A stretch of 64,000 bases of DNA from Vibrio ponticus (GTDB lineage: Bacteria > Pseudomonadota > Gammaproteobacteria > Enterobacterales > Vibrionaceae): the NCBI RefSeq assembly GCF_009938225.1, contig NZ_AP019658.1, positions 310,001 through 374,000 of the forward strand. The letters run 5' to 3'. The notes beneath the pieces are model-generated. The model saw nothing but the letters and a program-made list of their open reading frames with translations, searched no databases and was not told the origin of the DNA. Made by a program: the position numbers and the translations under genes. Every line of letters starts with the position of its first letter. Within the stretch, counting starts at the first letter, position 1. Positions 26,214 through 34,835 of this stretch are shown in pieces.

Positions 26214-27651
26214 AAGACGTTACCCTTGTTTCAATCTGGTTGTTGTGATGATTTTGTTCAATAAAGAAGCGGCGCAGCATATTGGCGGCGGTTATCGAAC
26301 GATATTCTTTACTGGCTCGGAAATCAGACAGCGGCTCAAAGTCGTTATGAATTTCTGCCATGGCGTCATCAATATTGGCTTGATTCCACTCTTTGCCGAG
26401 TAAAGCATTTTCACAACGTGTCGCGCGTTTTGGCGTTGCAGCCATACCGCCAAAGGCGATTCGAGCTGAGACCACTTTGTTGTCTTCAATTTGAATATTG
26501 AAGGCACCGCAAACCGCTGAAATATCATCATCTAAACGCTTTGATAGCTTGTAAGCGCGGAAGGTCTCTTCTGTTTTCGGCTTAGGAATGATTACCTGTT
26601 CGATAAACTCACTCTCTTGTTGGGCGGTGACTTTATAACTAATAAAGTATTCCTCAATTGGCATCACTCGGCTCTGCTTACCACGACGTAGCTTCACTTG
26701 CGCATTTAAGGCGATCAGTAGTGGTGGCGCATCACCAATTGGTGAGGCATTACCGATATTGCCTCCTAACGTGCCTTGATTACGCACTTGCAGAGAAGCA
26801 AAGCGATGCAGCAATTCACCGAAATCTTTGTAGTGACTGCTGAGCAGTTGGTAGGCATCACTAATCGCGACGTTCGCGCCAATGTGTAACGCATCTTCAC
26901 TCTCTTCACACACCTTCATGTCTTCAACAAGGTTGACGTTAATCAGTGTCTCGATTTCACGATGGAATTGAGTCACTTCCAGTGCCAGATCGGTGCCTCC
27001 TGCAACGAGCTTGGCATTAGGATAAGTGCTATAGAGTTCAGCAAGCTCATTGATGCTACGAGGTAAGTACGCTGTCAGATTGCCATAGCTTAAACTGGCA
27101 GGCTGCTCTTGTAGGGTTTGTAAGCGAGCAATGGTTTTGTTCTCGAGTTCAACAAACTGATCCATTAAAGGTTCGTTACCCGCTAGCGACAATGCAGCAT
27201 CAACAATGGGGCGGTAACCGGTACAGCGACACAAGTTACCGGCTAGTGACTCCATCACATCTTCTTTGTTGGCGTTAGGTTTGTTCTTGCTAAGCGCAAA
27301 CATAGACATGATAAAACCGGGTGTGCAGTAGCCACATTGTGAACCATGGAAATCGACCATGGCTTGCTGCGTAGGGTGCAGCTTGTTTTTGTTTTGTAGA
27401 TCTTCAACGGTAATAAGTTGCTTACCGTGCAAGCTAGAGACGAACGTCAAACAAGAGTTTACCGAGCGATAATGAAGCTTTCCGTCGATTACTTCACCTA
27501 ATACCACTGTACAGGCACCACAATCACCCGAGCCGCAACCCTCTTTCGTACCCATTTTTTGTACTTGTGTTCTCAGGTATTGAAGCACTGTCATATTAGG
27601 CGACAGTTCACTTTCTTGTCTGAGTTCTTGATTGAGTAGGAAAGTAATCAA
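26206..27651 (-). CDS. xdhA: Xanthine dehydrogenase small subunit (2Fe-2S plus FAD), TTG start
   Basis: The 481-residue subunit carries the two [2Fe-2S] clusters and the FAD domain. The first cluster uses GCGSGDCGACTVV (Cys39, 44, 47). The second uses CGYCTPGF and CRCTGYRPI near residues 85-130. The FAD loop LVAGGTDLALEV and GGNIGNASPIGDAPP follow. The frame is open back to 27711, but a perfect AAGGAGG lies just before a TTG at 27651. Starting there gives LITFLLNQELRQ, the normal family N-terminus, so a TTG start is likely. It heads the operon; the promoter region carries MarR-type and GntR-type words. Confidence 0.94.
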   Translation of the reverse strand: MITFLLNQELRQESELSPNMTVLQYLRTQVQKMGTKEGCGSGDCGACTVVLGEVIDGKLHYRSVNSCLTFVSSLHGKQLITVEDLQNKNKLHPTQQAMVDFHGSQCGYCTPGFIMSMFALSKNKPNANKEDVMESLAGNLCRCTGYRPIVDAALSLAGNEPLMDQFVELENKTIARLQTLQEQPASLSYGNLTAYLPRSINELAELYSTYPNAKLVAGGTDLALEVTQFHREIETLINVNLVEDMKVCEESEDALHIGANVAISDAYQLLSSHYKDFGELLHRFASLQVRNQGTLGGNIGNASPIGDAPPLLIALNAQVKLRRGKQSRVMPIEEYFISYKVTAQQESEFIEQVIIPKPKTEETFRAYKLSKRLDDDISAVCGAFNIQIEDNKVVSARIAFGGMAATPKRATRCENALLGKEWNQANIDDAMAEIHNDFEPLSDFRASKEYRSITAANMLRRFFIEQNHHNNQIETRVTSYV

Positions 27652-27852
27652 GAGACCTCCTTGTGCATTGACACTATTGTTCCGATGTTTATTTTCTGAC
27701 CTTGTGGTCAATAATTGGATAATTTGACTCGTAGGTCAACTTTATTTTTACAAAAATGCAACATTGGAAAGGGGTAAAAACGCCGTATGGCTAATGCTAT
27801 CTATTGTTTACTATCTGATATTAAGGGCTTTTAATTGTCCCTTTAAGTCAAA

Positions 27853-27870
27853 AATCTTCATGTAAAGATT
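27853..27870. promoter_or_regulatory. MarR-type operator upstream of xdhA
   Basis: On the minus strand the word is AATCTTTACATGAAGATT, matching the marR operators at 14 of 18 positions with both ATCTT/AAGAT arms intact. It is the weakest of the five copies. Confidence 0.5.
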
Positions 27871-27889
27871 TTTAATATTGTGTTTTATG

Positions 27890-27899
27890 ATGTATACAA
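27890..27899. promoter_or_regulatory. GntR-type palindrome ATGTATACAA upstream of xdhA
   Basis: It differs at one base from TTGTATACAA and lies 20 bases from the MarR-type word, a pairing also seen ahead of puuE and gcl. Confidence 0.55.
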
Positions 27900-27905
27900 T
27901 AGGCT

Positions 27906-28038
<133 letters not shown>

Positions 28039-28100
28039 GTGGTGGTATGACCCCATAAAAGTAGACACATGGAGTTAATTCATTCGTTCAATGCACAAAA

Positions 28101-28123
28101 AAGCCCAACGTATTGCTGGGCTT
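28101..28123 (-). terminator. Terminator of the gntR gene
   Basis: AAGCCCA and TGGGCTT form a stem with a 9-base loop. On the minus strand it is followed by TTTTTTGTGC. Confidence 0.85.
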
Positions 28124-28148
28124 AGCGTTGAGGAGTGCGTGTTGCGGG

Positions 28149-28880
28149 TTAACGACTTTTTAGTATGTCAGAAAAGACAACATGTAAATCGTTGGAGGCA
28201 AGGTGGCTATCCAAATTCAATTTAGAGCGGATATGGTTGATGTGCTCTTGCATTAAAGCCACTGCGTGCTCACTGTCACCTGCTTCTATCGCATCAAGTA
28301 AGTTGGTATGTTCATCTTGCGAGCAGTTAGCGTGGTTGCCAGTCTCGTATTGGGCAATCAGTAGTGAGGTTTGCGACACTAAGCTGCGTTGAAAAGCGAG
28401 CAGCGGCGTATTGTTTGCCATTTCAGCGAGTTGAATATGGAATTCGCCCGAGAGACGTAAACCTTTACCATAGTCGCCATTGTGGAAGGCATGATTTTCT
28501 TCTTTCACCAATTGGCGACATTCCGCGAGTTTGGCGGGTGTCGCGTTAGTTACTGCTAATTCAGTGATCGCCAATTCAAGCACTTCACGCGCTTTAATGA
28601 TTTGCTTCGCTTCATCTTTGGTCGGCGCAGCAACCATTGCCCCTTTGTTCGGGCGAATACTTACCACATGCTCCATGGAAAGTCTGAATAAAGCTCGGCG
28701 GATAATGGTTCGGCTAACACCAAAGATTTCAGCCAATGCCTCTTCGTTGAGTTTCGTTGCTGGTGGCAAACGCTGCTCAAGGATGGCGTCAAAGATGTGG
28801 CAATAAACAACGTCGTCTTGGGTTTGTCCGGCGATTTTGGTTTTAATATTTTTCGCAACGGAGTTTTTTAGATTTGCCAT
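28149..28880 (-). CDS. GntR family regulator with FCD domain, likely purine-catabolism repressor
   Basis: The product is 243 residues. The winged helix occupies residues about 20-90, with LNEEALAEIFGVSRTIIRRALFRL as the recognition helix-turn-helix. The FCD ligand domain follows, with AREVLELAITELA, FHIQLAEMANNTPLL, DEHTNLLDAIEAGDSEHAVALMQEHINHI and its metal-ligand Asp/His residues. It closes the island next to the xdh operon. The palindrome TTGTATACAT sits just before its own start, and TTGTATACAA copies precede gcl, hiuH and puuE. This points to autoregulation and a purine regulon, as for HpxS-type GntR proteins. The effector is unknown. Confidence 0.88.
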   Translation of the reverse strand: MANLKNSVAKNIKTKIAGQTQDDVVYCHIFDAILEQRLPPATKLNEEALAEIFGVSRTIIRRALFRLSMEHVVSIRPNKGAMVAAPTKDEAKQIIKAREVLELAITELAVTNATPAKLAECRQLVKEENHAFHNGDYGKGLRLSGEFHIQLAEMANNTPLLAFQRSLVSQTSLLIAQYETGNHANCSQDEHTNLLDAIEAGDSEHAVALMQEHINHIRSKLNLDSHLASNDLHVVFSDILKSR

Positions 28881-28936
28881 AGGCGGCGTTCACTCTCAAT
28901 AAATTCATTCCTTTTATAAAACAATCATACTTTACT

Positions 28937-28946
28937 TTGTATACAT
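28937..28946. promoter_or_regulatory. GntR-type palindrome TTGTATACAT ahead of gntR
   Basis: A one-mismatch copy lies 57 bases upstream of the gntR start, consistent with autoregulation. Confidence 0.65.
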
Positions 28947-29041
28947 GTGGCTAGGAAGGCTTATGTTTTGCGACATTACGCTCATCTGTTTGATAACTTA
29001 AAAGTAACAACTTGTGAGAGCTTTGAATCAGATATAAAAAG

Positions 29042-29073
29042 GCCGCTTACAGAGGGATTTGGATGTAAGCGGC
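29042..29073 (-). terminator. Terminator of the hexose-phosphate ABC operon
   Basis: GCCGCTTAC and its exact complement close a 14-base loop. On the minus strand the stem ends in CCTTTTTATAT, 34 bases past the ATPase stop. Confidence 0.85.
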
Positions 29074-29106
29074 TATACCAATGGCAAGGTGTTAAAACGT
29101 AATAAC

Positions 29107-30168
29107 TTACTCTTTTGGCGCTTTAGGAAGTAAGAACACCCCGTTAGGGTTAATGGTTAAATAGGCATGATCGGCGTAGCTCGCATCGAATTGCGATGAG
29201 TTAAGTTGCAACAGCAGTTCGTGGCCTTGCCACTGTACGACCACTTCATACATCGATCCCATATACGCAAAGCTGCTCACTTGGCATTGCTGACAAGCGT
29301 CGCCGTCTTCAGTAAGTAGAATCGCCTCAGGTCGCACACCAATTTCGTAGTGACCAGCTTCAATATTGGCTACGTTATCTTGGTTGGCTTTCAAGCGATA
29401 GCCGTGAATATCGATATATTCGCCATCGAACTCACCACTAAACATGTTGGCTTCACCCATGAAGTTTGCCATAAACATTGATGCAGGATGTTGATACAAC
29501 TCTGTTGGTGTACCTTGCTGCATGATGTCACCATCTTTCATTACGATAACCGTATCAGACACTGCGAACGCTTCCGCTTGGTCATGAGTCACGTAAAGTG
29601 AGGTGATATTAAAGCGCTGTTGCAGTTCACGGATGGTCTCACGCATATTGCGGCGTAAGTTAGCATCAAGGTTACTCAGCGGTTCGTCGAACAGCAGTAC
29701 TTTCGGTTTGAGTACTAGCGCGCGCGCAAGTGCAACGCGTTGCTGCTGACCACCAGAGATTTGGTCAACGTAGCGTTCGCCAAAACCTTCGAGATCGACC
29801 AGTTTTAGTGCGTCATTGACGCGTTGCTTGATCTCGGCTTTTTCCATCCCGAGCATTTTCAAACCATAGCCGACGTTATCCGCCAGTGACATGTGCGGGA
29901 AGAGGGCATAGGACTGAAACACCATACAGATGTCACGGTGTTGAATCGAAGTGTTAGTGACATCTTCACCGTCGATAAAAATCTGTCCGCTGGTTGGTTT
30001 CTCAAGACCCGCGACCAAACGCAATACCGTGGTTTTACCGCAACCAGAAGGACCTAGTAGGGTGACGAGTGCGCCTTTTTTAATCTCAAGGTCTAAATCG
30101 CCGATAACGGTCTTATCCCCAAAGCGCTTGCAGACATTTTTAAGGACTACAAAGTTTTCTTTTTCCAT
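29107..30168 (-). CDS. afuC: ABC transporter ATPase, AfuC-like
   Basis: The 353-residue ATPase powers the importer encoded upstream. Walker A is GPSGCGKTT, the Q loop is [11 protein letters not shown], the signature is [15 protein letters not shown], Walker B is [12 protein letters not shown] and the H loop is YVTHDQ. A C-terminal TOBE-like regulatory domain follows from about residue 240. Proteins of this type are often labelled ferric-iron or aminoethylphosphonate ATPases. The upstream UhpABC-like genes argue for phosphorylated sugars, as in AfuABC. GGAGATATAACTC precedes the ATG, and the permease stop is 18 bases upstream. Confidence 0.85.
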   Translation of the reverse strand: MEKENFVVLKNVCKRFGDKTVIGDLDLEIKKGALVTLLGPSGCGKTTVLRLVAGLEKPTSGQIFIDGEDVTNTSIQHRDICMVFQSYALFPHMSLADNVGYGLKMLGMEKAEIKQRVNDALKLVDLEGFGERYVDQISGGQQQRVALARALVLKPKVLLFDEPLSNLDANLRRNMRETIRELQQRFNITSLYVTHDQAEAFAVSDTVIVMKDGDIMQQGTPTELYQHPASMFMANFMGEANMFSGEFDGEYIDIHGYRLKANQDNVANIEAGHYEIGVRPEAILLTEDGDACQQCQVSSFAYMGSMYEVVVQWQGHELLLQLNSSQFDASYADHAYLTINPNGVFLLPKAPKE

Positions 30169-30186
30169 GAGTTATATCTCCAATTG

Positions 30187-32271
30187 CTACTCTTGGTTAT
30201 TGGCTTTGGAACGCGAGACGCGCGCTTCACCGACAAGAAAATCAAAAATTAAAATAATGGCTAACATGACAACAATCAGAATTGAGCCATAGGCGATGGC
30301 AATGCCGTATTCACCATCCTCAACACGGTTAAGAATGTATGAGGTTGCGACGCGAGTTTCTGGGGTCACCAAGAAAATGATCGCACTGACGGTCGTCATC
30401 GCGCGCACAAAGCTAAACACCAGTGTGGATAGAATCGCTGGGCGCAGTAGCGGCAATAGAATATGGGTAATGGTTTTGAGCGAGTTGGCGCGCAGACTGA
30501 GCGAGGCCTCATCCAGCGCTTTATCAAGCTGACCAAGCCCTGCAATGCCCGAACGAATACCGACAGGTACGTTACGCATTACCATTGAAATCACCACGAT
30601 GGCTGCGGTACCAGTTAGATACATGGGCGCATCGTTAAACGCTAAGATGTATGACACACCTGCTACCGTACCCGGGACAGCAAAACAAAGCATAGTGGCA
30701 AATTCGATAACCTTCTTTCCATGGAACTGCTGACGCACCACGATGTAAGCGATAAGCAGACCAAAGAAAGCGGTCAGTGGTGCGGCGACACCAGCGTAAA
30801 TCATGGTGGTGATAAGCGATGGCCATGCCCCTTCACTAAAACCACTGCCGAATAGGTTGAGGTAGTTAGCGAACGTTAAGCTGTAATCCACCCCCCAGTT
30901 CACGGTGAAGCTGCCGTAGAAGATGCTGCCGTAAAGTAGGATGTTGAATGCCATCCAGAAGTAGAGTAAACCTGATACGGTGTGTTTTAAGGTCGTTGGC
31001 AATGGCTGTACGTCACCACGGTATGACTTACCCGAAATCGTCACGTATGAGCGTTTACCAATCCAGAGGTATTGAACAACGAAGATCGCTAATGAGAACA
31101 GCAGTAGAACTGCGCCAAGCGTACTTGCTGAAGCATAGTCGAGCTGCGCACCGGCAATGTAGAAGTAGATTTGTGTCGCCAGTACGTCAAAGCTGCCGCC
31201 AAGGACTAATGGGTTACTAAAGTCAGCCAGTGACTGAACAAAAATAATCAAGAAGCTGTTGGCTAACGCCGGTTTAAGCAGCGGCATCACTATCTTGAAG
31301 AAAGTCTGATAGCGGTTGGCACGCAGAGTGTAAGATGCTTCTTCTAATGATGGGTGCAGTGATTTCATCGCGCCATCTAGGATCATAAATGACATCGGAG
31401 CAAACGCTAGCACTTGTGCCAGCCAAATCCCGGTAAAGCCATACAACCAGTTAGTTTGTTGTAAGCTAAACCAGTCAACCATCAGTTCTGTAATATAGCC
31501 GGAACGACCGAGCATTAAAGTTACACCCAGACCGACCACAAATGGTGGGGTAACAATAGGTAAAATTGAGAAAATACGCGCAATGAATGCACTGCGTTCC
31601 GCAATACGCGTGGTGTATATAGCGAAAATCAAGCCAAAGAAGGTCGCACCAATACCTACCGCAACACCCAGGCCAACCGAGTTAAATACGATGCGGATGA
31701 TGTGAGAACTGCTAAGAATATCGACAAACTGCCAGGCAACAAAGTTACCCATGTCATCTTCGAACATTGGCACGAAGATGGCGAAGCTAGGGTAGATGAT
31801 AAAGACAGTGATCAGCAAAATGATCGAAATCAGCGAGCCAATAACAAAGACATCACCGCCAAGGTATTCCAAGCGAGAGAAGGCGAGAGTCATCACTGCG
31901 CCAAGCACGATAAACAGGGCGATGGTCGCATATCCCATCCCTTGTCCGGTGTACCAAGATGAGATGACCACAAACAGCATACAAAATGCCGAATAGCCAA
32001 TATCAAATTGATGGCGAAGTTTGGCGTATTTGTTTTGCGCTTGAATCGGGCGCAGCAACAAGACTGCAGGTAGGGCGAACCATAACCACGAAATATTAAA
32101 ACTGCTCCAACCCATGGCAGCACGAAACTCATCCGAAGTTGAGTCGAGCAATCCATAGTCGAGAGCGAAAACAGGAAGAAGGACGAAAGCTACTACTAAG
32201 CTCACTAGCCAGTAAAATACTGGATCGCGCTTAGTAGATTCAGGGCTAATGTGCGCGGTGAGTTCGTTCAT
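30187..32271 (-). CDS. afuB: Fused ABC permease, AfuB-like
   Basis: The 694-residue protein contains two complete permease modules in one chain. Each has an EAA loop: EEASYTLRANRYQTFFKIVMP in the first half and DEASLSLRANSLKTITHILLP in the second. At least twelve membrane helices are apparent. This fused layout is characteristic of the iron/AfuB/PhnU-V class of importers. It lies between the binding protein and the ATPase genes on the same strand. The fusion means that two different half-sites contact one ATPase dimer. Confidence 0.86.
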   Translation of the reverse strand: MNELTAHISPESTKRDPVFYWLVSLVVAFVLLPVFALDYGLLDSTSDEFRAAMGWSSFNISWLWFALPAVLLLRPIQAQNKYAKLRHQFDIGYSAFCMLFVVISSWYTGQGMGYATIALFIVLGAVMTLAFSRLEYLGGDVFVIGSLISIILLITVFIIYPSFAIFVPMFEDDMGNFVAWQFVDILSSSHIIRIVFNSVGLGVAVGIGATFFGLIFAIYTTRIAERSAFIARIFSILPIVTPPFVVGLGVTLMLGRSGYITELMVDWFSLQQTNWLYGFTGIWLAQVLAFAPMSFMILDGAMKSLHPSLEEASYTLRANRYQTFFKIVMPLLKPALANSFLIIFVQSLADFSNPLVLGGSFDVLATQIYFYIAGAQLDYASASTLGAVLLLFSLAIFVVQYLWIGKRSYVTISGKSYRGDVQPLPTTLKHTVSGLLYFWMAFNILLYGSIFYGSFTVNWGVDYSLTFANYLNLFGSGFSEGAWPSLITTMIYAGVAAPLTAFFGLLIAYIVVRQQFHGKKVIEFATMLCFAVPGTVAGVSYILAFNDAPMYLTGTAAIVVISMVMRNVPVGIRSGIAGLGQLDKALDEASLSLRANSLKTITHILLPLLRPAILSTLVFSFVRAMTTVSAIIFLVTPETRVATSYILNRVEDGEYGIAIAYGSILIVVMLAIILIFDFLVGEARVSRSKANNQE

Positions 32272-32334
32272 AATAAATACCTAGATTCATGAGCGAGTAG
32301 GGTGATGGCGAATACCATCACCCACACAGTTGGA

Positions 32335-33369
32335 TTATTGACCCATCTTGACGACGTTAACCCACTTGTTGATCAAGCGTTTACGTTCATCTGATGAACC
32401 ATATGTCTCCATGTCGTAGTCAATGAGCTCAAGCGTGTTTGGATCAAGAGCGTTTGGTGACTGTTCTGCGGTTGTATTGGTTAAGATTTGGAAAGATTTA
32501 CCTTTTTTCCATGCAGTTTCCTGACCTTCTTTCGATAGCACGAAATCAAGGAATTTCTGTGCGTTGTCTAGGTTACGCGCACCTTTGATGATACTTACGC
32601 CACCAATTTCGTAGCCGGTGCCTTCACAAGGTGAGATCAGCTCAAGTGGTGCACCTTTTGATTGCTCTAGAGAGTAGTCGTGTAAGAAGCCGATACCGAT
32701 AGCCACTTCGCCACGCGCTGCGTTACGAGAAGGGGTAACACCAGATTTGGTGTATTGAGAAACGTTTTTGTCTAGATCTTTAAAGTAGTTAAACGCTTTG
32801 TCTTCATCCCAAAGTTGGATAAAGGTTGCGAGCGCGGTATAAGCAGTACCAGAGCTTTGTGGGTCAGAGATTTGGATTTCACCGGCGTATTCCGGCTTGG
32901 TTAGGTCGCTCCAACAGCGTGGAATTTCAAGCCCTTTTTCTGCCAAGCGGTCTTTATTGACACCAAAGCCAAGAATACCCATGTAAACGGCCGAAGAGTA
33001 GTTGCCCTTGCGTTTGGCTGGATCTTTGAAGTCATCCATGATGAATTCAAGTTGAGGAGATTTGTAAGCGTGTAACAGATCCATCTCACCACCTTGAGAT
33101 TGAGGATCGAGTGTACCGCCATACCATACGTCTGCACGTGGGTTCTTCTTCTCAGCGTCAATTTTCGCCAAGGTACTGCCAGAACCGTTACGGACAAATG
33201 ATGTTTTTACATCGTATTTTTCAGAGAAAGCTTTGGTTGCTGCTTCACACATAGCATTGGTCGCACTGCAGTAAACGACCAAGCGACCATCTGCCATGGC
33301 TTGCGGAGCTGCCATTGCCGCACCAAGGATGCAGGCTGAGAGTAAGCTGCGTTTTGTTCCAACTTTCAT
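32335..33369 (-). CDS. afuA: Periplasmic hexose-phosphate binding protein, AfuA-like
   Basis: The 344-residue precursor has a signal peptide ending AMA at residue 26. The mature part starts DGRLVVYCSATNAMCE, the opening of the class-F iron/AfuA binding fold. Conserved segments are SFVRNGSGSTLAKI, ADVWYGGT, SDPQSSGTAYT, GIGFLHDYS and CEGTGYEIGG. His, Asp and Glu lie at mature positions about 204, 205 and 228. As I recall the AfuA structure, sugar-phosphate contacts fall at equivalent sites, and Tyr pairs that bind iron in FbpA are not evident. The ATG at 33369 has AGAGGAAATAAC upstream. The substrate is probably glucose-6-phosphate or fructose-6-phosphate. Confidence 0.8.
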   Translation of the reverse strand: MKVGTKRSLLSACILGAAMAAPQAMADGRLVVYCSATNAMCEAATKAFSEKYDVKTSFVRNGSGSTLAKIDAEKKNPRADVWYGGTLDPQSQGGEMDLLHAYKSPQLEFIMDDFKDPAKRKGNYSSAVYMGILGFGVNKDRLAEKGLEIPRCWSDLTKPEYAGEIQISDPQSSGTAYTALATFIQLWDEDKAFNYFKDLDKNVSQYTKSGVTPSRNAARGEVAIGIGFLHDYSLEQSKGAPLELISPCEGTGYEIGGVSIIKGARNLDNAQKFLDFVLSKEGQETAWKKGKSFQILTNTTAEQSPNALDPNTLELIDYDMETYGSSDERKRLINKWVNVVKMGQ

Positions 33370-33447
33370 GTTATTTCCTCTTGTTGTATCCAACTGTAGG
33401 GTTGGTAAGTCCTTGCGGTATAAAACAACGAGAGGGAATTTATTAAG

Positions 33448-34749
33448 TTAGGTTATGGCTATCCCTGCCCGTTGCTGAGCTTTAACAAAAGGAAGGATCA
33501 ACAAGCCAATTAGTGCTGCCGAGAGCGTAATCACGCTGAAAAATCCTTCCCAGTTAAACTGGTCAATTATCAGTGCGAGTGGGTAACCCGCTAGCGCAGC
33601 ACCAATGTAGGCAAATAGACCTACAAAGCCTGTCGCGGTGCCAGCCGCATCTTTGTGTGAACACTCCGCCGCGGCCATACCAATCATCATCTGTGGGCCA
33701 AAGACAAAGAAACCAATCGCAAAAAAACAGCCTGACAAAATGATGAAATTATCGAGTGGGGTGAGCCATAACGCGGCAACAGAAACAAAGATCCCCAGTG
33801 CGAACAACAAAATCATTGGTGCACGATTACCGTGAAAGAATTTGTCCGATCCCCAGCCACCGAATAGTGAGCCAAGCAATCCACCAACTTCAAACATGGC
33901 GACTACACCATTGGCGCTAAACAACTGGTATTGGTGGCGTTGGGTTAGGTAGAGGTTGCCCCAATCATTGATTGCAATGCGTACCACATATACCAGCAAG
34001 TAAGAGCTGCACAGTAACCAAATGTATTTGTTACCCAGTACATAGGTTTTTACTACTTGCCAAAATGGCAGCCCTTTACCTTCAGCCTCGTGCACTTTTT
34101 CCAGTTGGTCATCTCGCCATTCGCCAACGGTAGGTAACCCCATCGAACTAGGCTTATCTCGCAAGCGAAAACAAAGCACTATCCCCACTAAAACAGCCAA
34201 TGAGCCGGGAAGAATAAAGCCAAAGCGCCAGCCCCAAGTGACAGCGGCGAAACCGATACTGATTGGAATGATCGCGCCACTTAAGTTGTGGCAAGTGTTC
34301 CAAATTGACCACCAAAAACCTCGTTCAGAACGTGAGTACCAACTGGTGAGCAACTTGGCACACGGTGGCCATCCCCAACCCTGAAACAACGCGTTCAATG
34401 TCCAAAGCACCGCGAAGGCAAACAGGGAAGAGCTCAAACCAAAAGCAATATTGATAACGCCAGTAAAAATCAGCCCAAGCCCCATAAAATAAGCAGGCTT
34501 GGTCTGGTCACTTACCATGCCAGAGAGAAATTTAGACACGCCATAAGTGATGTAAAATAGCGTTCCCAAAATACCAATATCAGCCGTGTCTAAGCCTAAA
34601 TCGGTGATCATACTTGGCATCGCAAAGTTCAGGCTCTTGCGAGTAAAGTAGAAAACGCCGTAGCCAACATACATCACCATCATTAAGTGAAGCCGCCAGT
34701 AACGGTAAGTTTCGTCAATCTGATTTAGGTTTTTGTTCGCTGTTAACAC
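33448..34749 (-). CDS. uhpC: MFS organophosphate carrier/sensor, UhpC-like, GTG start
   Basis: The product is about 433 residues with 12 membrane helices of the organophosphate:phosphate antiporter family. Family segments are YVGYGVFYFTRKSLNFAMP, GTLFYITYGVSKFLSG, NALFQGWGWPPCAKLLTSWY and FWWSIWNTCHNLSGAIIP, which contain the conserved Arg and Trp residues of UhpC/UhpT. The GTG at 34749 follows GGAGAGGAG at ideal spacing, so it is preferred to the longer frame. Next to a UhpA/UhpB-like pair it probably senses external hexose phosphate, as UhpC does in E. coli. It might also transport. No separate uhpT is seen; the AfuABC-like genes take that place. Confidence 0.85.
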   Translation of the reverse strand: MLTANKNLNQIDETYRYWRLHLMMVMYVGYGVFYFTRKSLNFAMPSMITDLGLDTADIGILGTLFYITYGVSKFLSGMVSDQTKPAYFMGLGLIFTGVINIAFGLSSSLFAFAVLWTLNALFQGWGWPPCAKLLTSWYSRSERGFWWSIWNTCHNLSGAIIPISIGFAAVTWGWRFGFILPGSLAVLVGIVLCFRLRDKPSSMGLPTVGEWRDDQLEKVHEAEGKGLPFWQVVKTYVLGNKYIWLLCSSYLLVYVVRIAINDWGNLYLTQRHQYQLFSANGVVAMFEVGGLLGSLFGGWGSDKFFHGNRAPMILLFALGIFVSVAALWLTPLDNFIILSGCFFAIGFFVFGPQMMIGMAAAECSHKDAAGTATGFVGLFAYIGAALAGYPLALIIDQFNWEGFFSVITLSAALIGLLILPFVKAQQRAGIAIT

Positions 34750-34835
34750 GAGCTCCTCTCCTTGGCATGAAAGAATGGTAACCAAGCCATAACTGAAATG
34801 AATTGGACGGTTTTATATATCACTAGGAAAATTTC

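Noticed and set aside
29107..33369. Iron(III) or 2-aminoethylphosphonate ABC transporter
   Set aside because: The protein families overlap, but the adjacent UhpA-UhpB-UhpC-like genes and the AfuA-like residue pattern favour hexose phosphates. The alternative is kept open only at the level of assay.
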